Shown: piece by piece, positions 1 through 7,329 of the stretch | How positions within the stretch are numbered: position 1 is the first letter of the stretch | How the letters are laid out: every line of letters starts with the position of its first letter | Source: Candidatus Iainarchaeum sp. | GTDB taxonomy: Archaea > Iainarchaeota > Iainarchaeia > Iainarchaeales > JAXPJC01 | Length of the DNA: 14,103 nt | NCBI GenBank assembly: GCA_018304445.1 | Contig: JAGVWD010000003.1 | Span: 1-14,103, forward strand | Direction: 5' to 3' | Notes under the pieces: model-generated | Database searches by the model: none | The model's input: the letters and a program-made list of their open reading frames with translations, nothing else | What the model was told of the DNA's origin: nothing | Translations under genes and position numbers: made by a program

Positions 1-51
1 GGAATTTGCTTTCAAGTGTTGATTAGCTTTCCGCCAATTATTTTTGTTTGT

Positions 52-825
52 TCATCTATATTGAATTCTTCCTCGTATTGGTTTTTGCCTTACTATCCTT
101 TCATTATGTGCTTTCAAATATTTTTGCAGAATTTCTTTTTCTCTTTTGCTTGCATCACTCCCGGCTCCTTTAAGGGCGCTAACTAATCTTTCTCTAATGT
201 CGGGCTTTGCAAATTCTGCTGCAAGCCTTCCTTTTATTGCAGATACAATCCTACCTGCCTCTTGCTCTGTTTGCTCGTTTAACTCGTTAAACTTATCTTC
301 AAGCAAAATTAATCTTGCTTGCCGTTTTTGCAGTTCTTCTTTTTTACCTAGCCCTCTCCTAAATGCTATTTGATCAGCCAAGGCATCGGCTCTTTTTGTC
401 AAAGCCAACAATTTTGAAAAATTCATTCCGCTCAATTTACTTAAATTATTCCACCTTGCTTCTATTGATCCGCTAGTCTGCTCAAAAATAAAATCCCGAA
501 ACTTTTGTGGGAAGACATGCACTAGCGATAACAAATTGCTTTCAATCTCAATTAGCATTTTTGTTTGTGCAAGAAATCTTCGATGCCCAGGTTTGGTTAC
601 TAATTTCAAGTCTGAAGCAAGCGTCAGCATGCCCTGAGGAGTGAAAAACAGATTAAAGTATTGTCGAGACTGCGGATATGTTATGCCCCTTGATTTGCCA
701 ATTCTTCTAAGCATCGTTGTGAATATGCTCCTCTGTTCTCGGGTTACATGTTTGCCTTCATTAACCGCCTTTATGCAGGTTTCAATCATTGAGTTGATTT
801 CTTCTTCTGTAATTTTTTCTGGCAT
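52..825 (-). CDS. Unrecognised helical protein
   Basis: I do not recognise this 257-residue protein. It is charged and mostly helical in appearance. A Lys/Glu/Gln-rich stretch around residues 160-200 (KKEELQKRQARLILLEDKF) could form a short coiled coil, and the C-terminus is strongly basic (IVRQKPIRGRIQYR). There is no signal peptide or membrane segment. The frame extends to a TTG at 843, but I chose the ATG at 825 (MPEKITEEE). It has no Shine-Dalgarno sequence, and a TATA-like CTTATTAA (849-856, plus-strand reading) lies about 27 bases upstream, fitting a leaderless transcript. The start is 57 bases downstream of the stop of the coiled-coil gene on the same strand, so the two may be partly co-transcribed. 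Function unknown. Confidence 0.7.
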   Translation of the reverse strand: MPEKITEEEINSMIETCIKAVNEGKHVTREQRSIFTTMLRRIGKSRGITYPQSRQYFNLFFTPQGMLTLASDLKLVTKPGHRRFLAQTKMLIEIESNLLSLVHVFPQKFRDFIFEQTSGSIEARWNNLSKLSGMNFSKLLALTKRADALADQIAFRRGLGKKEELQKRQARLILLEDKFNELNEQTEQEAGRIVSAIKGRLAAEFAKPDIRERLVSALKGAGSDASKREKEILQKYLKAHNERIVRQKPIRGRIQYR

Positions 826-881
826 TGATAAAAAGATAGTCAATTAACTTATTAACTTTATCAGTTGCAAAAATGCGCTGG

Positions 882-1307
882 TCAGCGCCTTTTCTTCTTT
901 ATATCATATGGGCTTATTGTTTCAATTACATATTTCAATTCCTTGAGGTCTGAAATCTTTGCATAATCATCCTTTATGTCATTTATAATTTCTTCGAGTT
1001 TTGAGGTGCGCTGCTGCAATTTGAGCAATGAGGCGGAAATTGCGTCAATTTTCTCCTGGAGCGCGGAAACGTCCCCGGAGGAAATTCCTTCTCCGCCTGT
1101 GGCAATTCCGCCTTCAGCGACCCTTGATTCAAGGTCTCCCAGGCGCTTGTTCAATACAATAAGATTCTGGCTGAGGATTTTTTCATTCCTCACCAAATAT
1201 TCAATCTTCTGGGAAATCATCAAAATGCTTGACTCAAGCGCCTTTATGTCCGAAAAGAAGGGGCTTGCCGGCATTCCCGGCCTTGCTGTGTGCTCTGGTC
1301 TTGGCAT
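882..1307 (-). CDS. Small coiled-coil protein, unknown function
   Basis: The protein has about 141 residues. A short Pro-rich N-terminus (MPRPEHTARPGMPASP) is followed by two helical segments with heptad-like spacing: roughly residues 20-60 (IKALESSILMISQKIEYLV, then NKRLGDLESRV) and 78-115 (SALQEKIDAISASLLKLQQ onward). A Gly-rich hinge (GGIATGGEGISSGD) separates them. The C-terminus is basic (DIKKKRR). I chose ATG 1307 because a GAGGT Shine-Dalgarno sits 6 bases upstream in minus-strand reading; the longer frame to 1403 has no such site. It is divergent from polB, so both promoters share the AT-rich segment 1318-1352. The structure suggests an oligomeric scaffold or cytoskeletal role, but that is inference from composition only. 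Confidence 0.75.
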   Translation of the reverse strand: MPRPEHTARPGMPASPFFSDIKALESSILMISQKIEYLVRNEKILSQNLIVLNKRLGDLESRVAEGGIATGGEGISSGDVSALQEKIDAISASLLKLQQRTSKLEEIINDIKDDYAKISDLKELKYVIETISPYDIKKKRR

Positions 1308-1317
1308 GCTAAACCTC

Positions 1318-1352
1318 AAATTAAAATAAGATTTGTTCTTTAAAAATATATG
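1318..1352. promoter_or_regulatory. AT-rich divergent promoter region (polB / coiled-coil gene)
   Basis: Two plus-strand TATA-like stretches are visible: TTAAAATA at 1321-1328 and TTTAAAAATATA at about 1340-1351. The first lies about 26 bases before ATG 1350, and the second about 40 bases before ATG 1387. The second also reads as an AT-rich box for the minus-strand gene starting at 1307. Which one drives polB decides whether the out-of-frame N-terminal segment is transcribed. Confidence 0.45.
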
Positions 1353-1355
1353 TAT

Positions 1356-1391
1356 ATGCCTTCTGAAATTAGGGGATTGCTTATTGATGCT
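1356..1391 (+). other. Out-of-frame N-terminal remnant of polB
   Basis: Reading from ATG 1356 (or ATG 1350) gives MPSEIRGLLIDA. It resembles the first beta strand of archaeal family B polymerases (Pyrococcus Pol begins MILDVDYI). The frame then leaves homology and stops at a TAA near 1416. The polymerase frame (offset +1) resumes the family pattern at LFVRIGNKIETF. The segment expected between, of type DYITEEGKPVI, is missing. This suggests an indel or small deletion with a frame change, or a frameshifting site. The segment is short, so the match could be fortuitous. Confidence 0.45.
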
Positions 1392-3756
1392 GTTTGTGCG
1401 CATCGGGAATAAGATTGAAACCTTTTATGATGCGGGATTGAGGCCATATTTTTATGCAATAGTCAATGGAAATATTGAAGAGGCAGGGAAAAAGCTGCTT
1501 GGGGAATCCTTCGGGGAGCAGCAGGCGAAAATACTCTCTGTAGAGGCTGTGAAAAAGGACAATGCGGAGGGCGCGCTAAAGCTTGAATTCAGGAACACTA
1601 ATGATTTGACTGCTGCGAGGGAGGAGCTTGCGTCCTTTCCCTGCATAAAGGAGCGCAGGGAGTTTGACATTCCATTTGCAAGGCGCTATCTGCTTGACAG
1701 GCAGCTTAAACCAATGGGGGCTGTTGAATTTTCTTTCAATGAGAAGGATGGGAAGAAATTTGTTGATAAAATAAAATCTGCTGATTCTGCGGAGCAGCCG
1801 AAATTCAAAATAGGCTCTTTTGATTTGGAAACTTACACCGAGGGCGGGCATTTCTCTGATGCGAAGCAGGATCCCATAATAATGGCCTCTTATGCGGATG
1901 CCGAGGAAGCGATAGTATTTACAACAAAGCAGTATGCGCACAATGAGAAGGATGTTATGCACTGCGCTTCTGAAAAGGAAATGATTGCAGCGCTTGTGAA
2001 TAAATTGAATGAAAAGAATCTGGATGTAATTGTAACATACAACGGGGACGGTTTTGATTTTCCCTATCTGAAGGAAAGGGCGCAGAAATACGGGATTAAG
2101 TTGAATTTGGGCGCTGATGGTTCCGAACCGGCAATAAAGCGCCACGGGATGGACAATTCTGTGAGGATACACGGAAGGCAGCATCTGGATGCATATGCGC
2201 TTGTGCGCCTGCTTTCAAGGTTTGCGGATTTGAATCTGGTTAAGTATGATATTGAGAGCGTAGTGCAGCAGTTATTCGGGGAGCGCAAGGAGAAGGTCCA
2301 TTACACTGAAATAAATGAGATGTGGCGCTCGGGAAAGGATTTCGGGAAGCTTATTGATTATTGCAGGGAGGACAGCAAGGCTGCATTGCGCATTGCGTGC
2401 GAGTACTTGCCTCTCTGCATTGAATTGTGCTTCCTTGCGAAACAGACACTTCATGATGTTTCAAGAAGTTCTTCAGGAAATATTGTTGAATCATTGCTGA
2501 TTGGGGAATCCTTCCTCACAAACAAACTGATTCCGAACAGGCCTGCTGATGAGATAGTGGAACAGCGCATAATGCAGAGTTTTGTGGGGGGCTATGTAAA
2601 AGAGCCAATTGCAGGATTGCATGAAAATTTGGCAGTGCTTGATTTCCGCAGTTTGTATCCGACAGTAATAATATCGCACAATATTTCCCCTGAAACGCTT
2701 AATTGCGCGCACGGGGAATGCAAGGAGAAAAATTCCTCCCCCACAGGGAACTGGTTCTGCAACAGGCAGGAGGGATTTTTCGGCAGCATTTTGAAGCGCG
2801 TCCTCAAGCAGAGGATGGAGCTGCGCGCGGAAATGAAAAGGCACGAGAAGGGAACCCCTTCCTACATGCAGCTGCACGCAAAGCAGTATGCGCTGAAAAT
2901 TGTCCTGAATTCGTTTTACGGATATTTGGCATATGCGCGCTCGCGCTATTACTCAAGGGAATGCGCCGCGGCAGTAACTTCATGGTGCAGGAGTTATGTG
3001 CAGGATGTTGCAAAAAAAGCAGAGGGGGAAGGATTTGTAGTTATCTATAGCGATACAGACTCAGAATTTCTCAAAATTCCCAAGGATAAAACAAAGGCGG
3101 ATGTTGAAAGATTTGTTGAGAAAGTAAATTCAGAACTGCCCGGAAACATGCAGCTGGAGATTGAAGGCTTTTATACAAGGGGAATATTCGTAACAAAGCG
3201 CGGTACTGGGGAACAAGAGGCTGCAAAAAAAAGATATGCGCTGATTGATGAGAAGGGAAAGCTGAAAATTGTGGGATTTGAGTATGTGAGGAGGGACTGG
3301 GCGGTAATTGCAAAGAAAACCCAGAAGGAAGTGATTGAGGCGGTATTGAAGGAAGGAAACCCCCAGAAGGCGATTGAAATTGTAAAGGAGAGGATTGCAT
3401 GGCTGCGCTCGGGAAGCGTGCCGAAAGAGGAGCTTGTTACTTTCACTCAAATAAAAAAGCCCCTGAAATCATATGAGGCAATTGGGCCGCACACAGCGGC
3501 AGCGCAGAAAGCAATAAACCGCGGGAAGCAGCTGGATGTGGGAAGCATAATCGGATATATTATTACGCGCGCGGGAAAGAGCATTTCCGAGAAAGCGGAG
3601 CTGGAGGAATTTGTAAAGCAGGGGGATTATGATGCTGATTACTACATAACAAATCAGCTGCTTCCTGCTGTTATTAAAATAATTTCAGAGTTTGGTTATA
3701 CTAAAGAGGATTTGTTGCAGGGCGGCAAGCAGCAGACGCTTTCGGGGTGGGGCTGA
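1387..3756 (+). CDS. polB: Family B replicative DNA polymerase
   Basis: DNA-templated DNA synthesis with 3'-5' proofreading. Numbering from ATG 1387 (789 aa). The N-terminal domain is degraded (see the remnant at 1356-1391). Exo I is SFDLET with Asp146 and Glu148, Exo II is YNGDGFDFPYL at about 218-228, and Exo III is YCRED at about 325-329, so the exonuclease looks active. Polymerase motif A is DFRSLYP (Asp419), motif B KIVLNSFYG (Lys504), and motif C YSDTDS (Asp556, Asp558). The tail QQTLSGW fits an archaeal PIP box that binds the PCNA clamp. The length matches single-chain archaeal PolB (about 770-800), with no intein and no split as in Nanoarchaeum. The frame is open to an ATG at 1333, but MFFKNICIC does not resemble the family. 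A weak AGGGG lies 10 bases or more before 1387. The next gene starts 4 bases after the stop. Confidence 0.95.
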   Translation: MLFVRIGNKIETFYDAGLRPYFYAIVNGNIEEAGKKLLGESFGEQQAKILSVEAVKKDNAEGALKLEFRNTNDLTAAREELASFPCIKERREFDIPFARRYLLDRQLKPMGAVEFSFNEKDGKKFVDKIKSADSAEQPKFKIGSFDLETYTEGGHFSDAKQDPIIMASYADAEEAIVFTTKQYAHNEKDVMHCASEKEMIAALVNKLNEKNLDVIVTYNGDGFDFPYLKERAQKYGIKLNLGADGSEPAIKRHGMDNSVRIHGRQHLDAYALVRLLSRFADLNLVKYDIESVVQQLFGERKEKVHYTEINEMWRSGKDFGKLIDYCREDSKAALRIACEYLPLCIELCFLAKQTLHDVSRSSSGNIVESLLIGESFLTNKLIPNRPADEIVEQRIMQSFVGGYVKEPIAGLHENLAVLDFRSLYPTVIISHNISPETLNCAHGECKEKNSSPTGNWFCNRQEGFFGSILKRVLKQRMELRAEMKRHEKGTPSYMQLHAKQYALKIVLNSFYGYLAYARSRYYSRECAAAVTSWCRSYVQDVAKKAEGEGFVVIYSDTDSEFLKIPKDKTKADVERFVEKVNSELPGNMQLEIEGFYTRGIFVTKRGTGEQEAAKKRYALIDEKGKLKIVGFEYVRRDWAVIAKKTQKEVIEAVLKEGNPQKAIEIVKERIAWLRSGSVPKEELVTFTQIKKPLKSYEAIGPHTAAAQKAINRGKQLDVGSIIGYIITRAGKSISEKAELEEFVKQGDYDADYYITNQLLPAVIKIISEFGYTKEDLLQGGKQQTLSGWG

Positions 3757-3760
3757 TCAA

Positions 3761-4525
3761 ATGCAGAAGCAAATTGCGAAATCAGCCTTGTCTGCGCGCA
3801 AGATAGGGCAAATCAAGAGAATTTTCATGCAGCCTGAGCTAGTCAAGATTCTTCAGAAGAGGGCAATAAGAAGGGGAACTATGCGCTCAAAGGATTATCT
3901 TAGCCTAGTTGGAAAAAGTAGGCTAATAATCAAAAACAGGGATGTTTTCGATGTGATGATTGCAGGCAGGCCAAGAACAGTGAAGGTTGCTCCTGATCAG
4001 CATATGCAAAAGGCAAATCTGGATTTTCTGTTAAATAAATGGGGGGAGGCCGTAGCCAAAGGCATGATAAAGCCTGAAACCTATGGGTTGCATATTCCTG
4101 CCTATGATTATGCTGATGAGAATGTAGGGGTAATGAGGAGAATTTCAGGGCCGGGGTATGATACTTATTTAAAGTTCCTGAAACTAATGTCTGAGAAGAG
4201 GCCCTTGGATTTGACCAAAAGAAAAAACATAAATATTTACAAAAAATGCATTTCATTCTGGGAGAAATATCCTGAAGTGGATGTCAGCAAGTTACATGCC
4301 ATGAAGTCTGACCTGCACAAGGATCTGAGGTTAATATCCAAAAAAGGCATGCTCTTCTCTTTTGACTTGGTGGGAAAAGACAATATAAGGCTTGTTGGGT
4401 ATGAGAAAAGGGGGGCAAAACCAATAATTCATATTGCATTGCTTGACCAGATTTTTCCCGGAGATGAATCGCATATTGAAATGCTGTTTCATGCAGGGAA
4501 GCTAGGGTCAATTACCCGCGCCTAA
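3761..4525 (+). CDS. Unrecognised protein coupled to polB
   Basis: 254 residues, no family recognised. The ATG at 3761 lies 4 bases after the polB stop, and the G-rich end of polB (GGGGTGGGG) can serve as its Shine-Dalgarno, so translation is probably coupled. The N-terminal 60 residues are strongly basic (SARKIGQIKRIFMQPE, then KRAIRRGTMRSKDY). The middle carries aromatic and acidic stretches (HIPAYDYADENVGVM). Near the C-terminus, HKDLRL followed by DNIRLVGYE faintly recalls a kinase catalytic loop, but no ATP-binding Lys or Gly-rich loop is evident, so I do not assign it. The last codons and stop TAA (4523-4525) lie inside a hairpin (4515-4534). The C-terminus LGSITRA may therefore have been created by an insertion. 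A DNA-binding or replication-linked role is only a guess. Confidence 0.75.
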   Translation: MQKQIAKSALSARKIGQIKRIFMQPELVKILQKRAIRRGTMRSKDYLSLVGKSRLIIKNRDVFDVMIAGRPRTVKVAPDQHMQKANLDFLLNKWGEAVAKGMIKPETYGLHIPAYDYADENVGVMRRISGPGYDTYLKFLKLMSEKRPLDLTKRKNINIYKKCISFWEKYPEVDVSKLHAMKSDLHKDLRLISKKGMLFSFDLVGKDNIRLVGYEKRGAKPIIHIALLDQIFPGDESHIEMLFHAGKLGSITRA

Positions 4526-4534
4526 AGGCGTGGG
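4515..4534. repeat. Hairpin 1 (8-bp stem, TAAA loop)
   Basis: CCCGCGCC (4515-4522) pairs with GGCGTGGG (4527-4534) around a TAAA loop, with one G-T wobble. It contains the stop codon of the upstream gene. It shares the C/G-rich stem, TAAA loop and GGCGTGGG string with the structure at 4576-4619. Stems of this kind resemble the subterminal hairpins of IS200/IS605-family elements. Confidence 0.85.
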
Positions 4535-4575
4535 CTCGCATGGTGATAAAACAATGGAAAATAATTAATGCAGAA

Positions 4576-4616
4576 CACGCCTTTACCTCCGCATAAATGC
4601 GGAGGCTTCTGGCGTG
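4576..4616. repeat. Hairpin 2, nested two-level stem
   Basis: The outer 6-bp stem is CACGCC (4576-4581) with GGCGTG (4611-4616). The inner 8-bp stem is 4586-4593 with 4598-4605 around TAAA. A TTTA / CTTCT internal loop separates them. The structure ends 19 bases before the map start codon, so it could also influence map mRNA 5' end structure. Confidence 0.85.
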
Positions 4617-4634
4617 GGGAATTGGTGAGTTTGT

Positions 4635-5537
4635 ATGGAGCAAAAAGAGGCAGAAAAATACATAAAAGCCGGCAAAATCCTTTCTGAAGTGAAGGAAAAT
4701 GCCCAAAAACACATTAAACTAGGGCAAAAACTGCTTGATATTGCCTCCAAAATAGAAGCGGAGATTGCAGACATAGGGGGAAAGCCGGCATTTCCTGTAA
4801 ATCTGAGCCTTAATAACAATGCAGCGCATTATACCCCTTCTATTGAGGATTTAACGGCAATAAGCGAAAATGATGTGCTGAAAGTGGATATCGGAGTGCA
4901 TGTTGATGGGTATATAGCGGATTGTGCATTTACCCTTGATTTTACTGGAAAATATGGGAAATTGGTGGAAGCCGCGGAGAAGGCATTGGAAAAGGCAGTT
5001 TCAATGGCAAAGCCGGGGATTGAACTGCGTGCAATCGGAAGCGAAATTGAAAAGACAATTTCCGCCTATGGCTTTAAACCGATTTCAAATTTGTCCGGAC
5101 ATGGGCTTGGGCAATACACCCAGCATGCGGAGCCCTCAATTCCTAATACAGCAAGCAATGATGCGCGCAAGCTGGAGGATGAAACCGCATTTGCGATTGA
5201 GCCCTTTGCAAGCACTGGAAGCGGAATTGTAAGGGAGGCTGTGCAAACTGAAATATTCGCGCTTGAGGAGGAAAGGCCGGTTAGGAATGCGCATGCGCGC
5301 AGGCTGCTTGAGTTCATTGCTGAGGAATATGAAACGCTTCCATTTGCCGAGCGCTGGATTGCTAAAAATAAAAAATTAAAATTCGGGGAATTTGAGAGGA
5401 AAGTCGCGCTGCGCGAGCTTATGCAGAATGGGATAATACGCGCGTTCCCGATACTGCATGATGAGAAGAATTCCTTTGTTGCGCAGGCCGAAGGCTCGCT
5501 TCTATTGCATGACGGAAAAATAACAAGATTGGTGTAA
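4635..5537 (+). CDS. map: Methionine aminopeptidase, type II
   Basis: Cytoplasmic dinuclear-metal peptidase removing the initiator methionine from nascent proteins. 300 residues, the usual length for archaeal type IIa enzymes. All five metal ligands are visible in order: Asp85 (KVDIG), Asp96 (IADCAF), His156 (GHGLGQYTQH), Glu189 (FAIEPF) and Glu286 (AQAEGS). The substrate-side His65 (NNAAHYTP) is also present. The type II insertion lies between His156 and Glu286, around residues 205-265. The ATG at 4635 has a GGTGAG Shine-Dalgarno at 4624-4629. The gene follows the palindromic element directly and is followed 2 bases after its stop by a phosphohistidine-domain gene, with which it likely forms an operon. 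Confidence 0.96.
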   Translation: MEQKEAEKYIKAGKILSEVKENAQKHIKLGQKLLDIASKIEAEIADIGGKPAFPVNLSLNNNAAHYTPSIEDLTAISENDVLKVDIGVHVDGYIADCAFTLDFTGKYGKLVEAAEKALEKAVSMAKPGIELRAIGSEIEKTISAYGFKPISNLSGHGLGQYTQHAEPSIPNTASNDARKLEDETAFAIEPFASTGSGIVREAVQTEIFALEEERPVRNAHARRLLEFIAEEYETLPFAERWIAKNKKLKFGEFERKVALRELMQNGIIRAFPILHDEKNSFVAQAEGSLLLHDGKITRLV

Positions 5538-5539
5538 TT

Positions 5540-6460
5540 ATGGAAGAACTTAGCGCATTGTCCGAGCCTACTCCTTATGAAAGAATCGCATCTGTTTATT
5601 GGGCCAAGAAGGCAGGGCTGCCAATAAAACACGGCTATTGGATAAAAGCCAATGAAATTAATCCTGAGAACATCAGCAAAATCGGGGAGAAATTCAAAGG
5701 CCATTTGAGTTTGCATCAAATTTTTGCTGACAATGAGCAAAGGTATTTAAGGGGAGTCAAAGGCATGTGGCTGCGTTCATTTGACTCTAAGAAAATAATG
5801 GATGCATGGGATGTGGTAAAAGAACATGCTGCAGGTATTGTTTTGGATTCAACAGAAACGGAGTTTATTGGAAAAGAATATTATATGGCTGCGGGAACCG
5901 CGCTTGATGACAGGAAGGTTTATTTTGAAGTTGTAATTAAAAAATCCCCAAATGAATTGTACAGTGAAGGAAAATGCGATTTAAGTTTTATTCTTTCAAA
6001 AGATGATGCGCCGCAAAAGCAAATTAATGGGATTAACGCAAAGCCTCTGTATGATAATCTGGCTTCTCTAATAGAATTTTCCAAGGCCTATGGCGAGTGC
6101 GTAACAGAGCTTATGGTAATTGAAGATAAGTTCTTCTTTCTGGAAGCAAAGAAGGGAAAATATCATATTGAAATAGGCAGCATTATGGTCATTTCAAAGG
6201 GCGAGGAAGTAAGCGGAACTTGCAGCAGAAGCAGAGGAACAGAAATAATTCTGGCAGAATCCCCCGGGATAGAACTAACTCCGTTAGTAAGCGGCGCAAA
6301 GGGCTTTATTTTCAGAAAGGGCGCATTGCTTGCGCATTTTGCGGTTGTACTGCGCGAGAGAGGCATGCCTGCTTTTATAGCAGGCGATCTCATAGATTCT
6401 CTTGAGGGAAAAAGAGTGATAATGAAGCAATCCGAGCCCTATCTTCTGGTAAAAAAGTGA
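5540..6460 (+). CDS. PEP-utilizer mobile (phosphohistidine) domain protein with ATP-grasp-like remnant
   Basis: 306 residues. The C-terminal part (about 240-306) matches the swivelling phosphohistidine domain of PEP synthase and pyruvate phosphate dikinase: GAKGFIFRKGALLAHFAVVL, then RERGMPAFI. His266 sits in the position of the phosphorylated histidine (family pattern G-x-L-x-H-x-A). Before it, TELMVIEDKFFFLEAKKGK resembles the final strand of the PEP-synthase ATP-grasp domain (type YDGKLYILQARP). No PEP-binding TIM barrel follows, and the N-terminal 140 residues are not a recognisable complete nucleotide-binding domain. It may be a minimal two-domain phosphotransfer protein, a regulatory relic, or need a partner. 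The ATG lies 2 bases after the map stop, with GGTG as a weak Shine-Dalgarno. Substrate unknown. Confidence 0.85.
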   Translation: MEELSALSEPTPYERIASVYWAKKAGLPIKHGYWIKANEINPENISKIGEKFKGHLSLHQIFADNEQRYLRGVKGMWLRSFDSKKIMDAWDVVKEHAAGIVLDSTETEFIGKEYYMAAGTALDDRKVYFEVVIKKSPNELYSEGKCDLSFILSKDDAPQKQINGINAKPLYDNLASLIEFSKAYGECVTELMVIEDKFFFLEAKKGKYHIEIGSIMVISKGEEVSGTCSRSRGTEIILAESPGIELTPLVSGAKGFIFRKGALLAHFAVVLRERGMPAFIAGDLIDSLEGKRVIMKQSEPYLLVKK

Positions 6461-6514
6461 TTGTTAGTGGCTTATCGAATTTTTCTACTCCTGAATCATA
6501 AGGCACCAATATCA

Positions 6515-6522
6515 TTTTTAAG
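6515..6522 (+). promoter_or_regulatory. TATA-like box for the histidine phosphatase gene
   Basis: TTTTTAAG is centred about 34 bases before ATG 6553, predicting a leader of only a few bases. It lies in the 92-base gap after the phosphohistidine gene, which holds no other feature I can see. Confidence 0.4.
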
Positions 6523-6552
6523 TTTGGACGTGCACATATTAATAGTGATTAT

Positions 6553-7302
6553 ATGCCAAGTATGAAAAGAACAATAATTTCGCAGCTCGTAAGGCACTCA
6601 TTGCAGGCGCCAAAGGCAAGGTGGACAAAGACGGGATTGACCCGCAAAGGCATAATTAAGGCAAGAGAACTAGGAAGAAAAATTCCTCCCGGGTGGAAAG
6701 TTAAAGAATATTACACCCCTGCTATAAGGACTGAATCAAGCTCAAGATTTGCGCTTGGGGCATTCCGCGCAAAAGGCGGGAAAACCTATCCGACAAAGAG
6801 ACGGGTAATGCTTGGTCCTGAGAAGGGGGCCATAGTTAAAAAAGCAGGCGCGAGGAAGGAGCTTTGGTATATAAAAGACATTCCTAAACTTAAGAAGCTA
6901 ACCGGCGAGCATGGGGAGAATGATAGGGTTGTATTGCGGAGATGGCTTGATGGAGAATTGGACCCAAAAATAATTGGAAATTCAAAGAAACTGGCAGATG
7001 CAGTTATTAGAAAAAGATTTGGCCTGGGAAAGAGGCTTGTTGAAAGGGGATTGGGCGGGCTTGGCAGAGTTCCTGTAAAAGAAGCCGCAGATAAAATCAT
7101 TCTGCGCAATGTAACGCATCAGTGGCTTGTTGAAGCAGTGCTCGAAAGGCTTACTGGCATGAAATATACACAATTCGGGCGGGGAACGGCTATAAGAGAA
7201 AATGAATCGCTTAGTATAATACATTCTCCAGAGAAGACAATGCTGAAATACCGCGGAAAAACCATTGATGTTACAAAGCGCTTCAATGAAATTCTAAGAT
7301 AA
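6553..7302 (+). CDS. Histidine phosphatase superfamily protein, divergent
   Basis: 249 residues. The N-terminus IISQLVRHSLQAP matches the RHG motif start of the phosphoglycerate-mutase-like superfamily, with His15 as the likely phospho-acceptor, but the glycine is Ser16. LTRKGIIKARELG (29-41) fits the conserved L-T-x-x-G-x-x-Q-A-x-x-L-G helix. TPAIRTESS supplies Arg59 in the place of the S-x-x-x-R-x-x-E-T motif. NVTHQWLVEAVL supplies the second catalytic histidine, His189 (family V-T-H-G-G). The protein carries an unusually basic insert between residues 75 and 185 (KRRVMLGPEKGAIVKKAGAR and further). The catalytic core is thus present but drifted, and activity and substrate are uncertain. A TATA-like box precedes it. 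The HD-domain gene follows 27 bases after the stop. Confidence 0.8.
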   Translation: MPSMKRTIISQLVRHSLQAPKARWTKTGLTRKGIIKARELGRKIPPGWKVKEYYTPAIRTESSSRFALGAFRAKGGKTYPTKRRVMLGPEKGAIVKKAGARKELWYIKDIPKLKKLTGEHGENDRVVLRRWLDGELDPKIIGNSKKLADAVIRKRFGLGKRLVERGLGGLGRVPVKEAADKIILRNVTHQWLVEAVLERLTGMKYTQFGRGTAIRENESLSIIHSPEKTMLKYRGKTIDVTKRFNEILR

Positions 7303-7329
7303 TATCTTGCAAGAACTTGAGGCAATTTT

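Larger units (their letters stand above)
4515..4619. mobile_element. Possible non-autonomous IS200/IS605-like palindromic element
   Basis: About 105 bases with a hairpin at each end and no coding capacity. The left hairpin is 4515-4534. The right structure is an inner stem CCTCCGCA/TGCGGAGG (4586-4593 with 4598-4605, TAAA loop) inside an outer stem CACGCC/GGCGTG (4576-4581 with 4611-4616). Both sides have TAAA loops and end in GGCGTGGG. There is no terminal inverted repeat of the DDE-transposon type and no tnpA or tnpB. The outline fits palindrome-associated relics of single-strand transposons. A simple terminator or mRNA-processing hairpin pair remains possible. Confidence 0.45.

Noticed and set aside
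1576..2184. Long open frame on the minus strand opposite polB
   Set aside because: Composition is a reflection of polB codons; no family likeness, no promoter or Shine-Dalgarno.
4284..4420. Kinase catalytic loop (HKDLRL ... DNIRLVGYE) in the polB-coupled protein
   Set aside because: No ATP-binding Lys, no Gly-rich loop, and the metal Asp of the DFG/DYE position is replaced by Gly-Tyr-Glu; too weak for a call.
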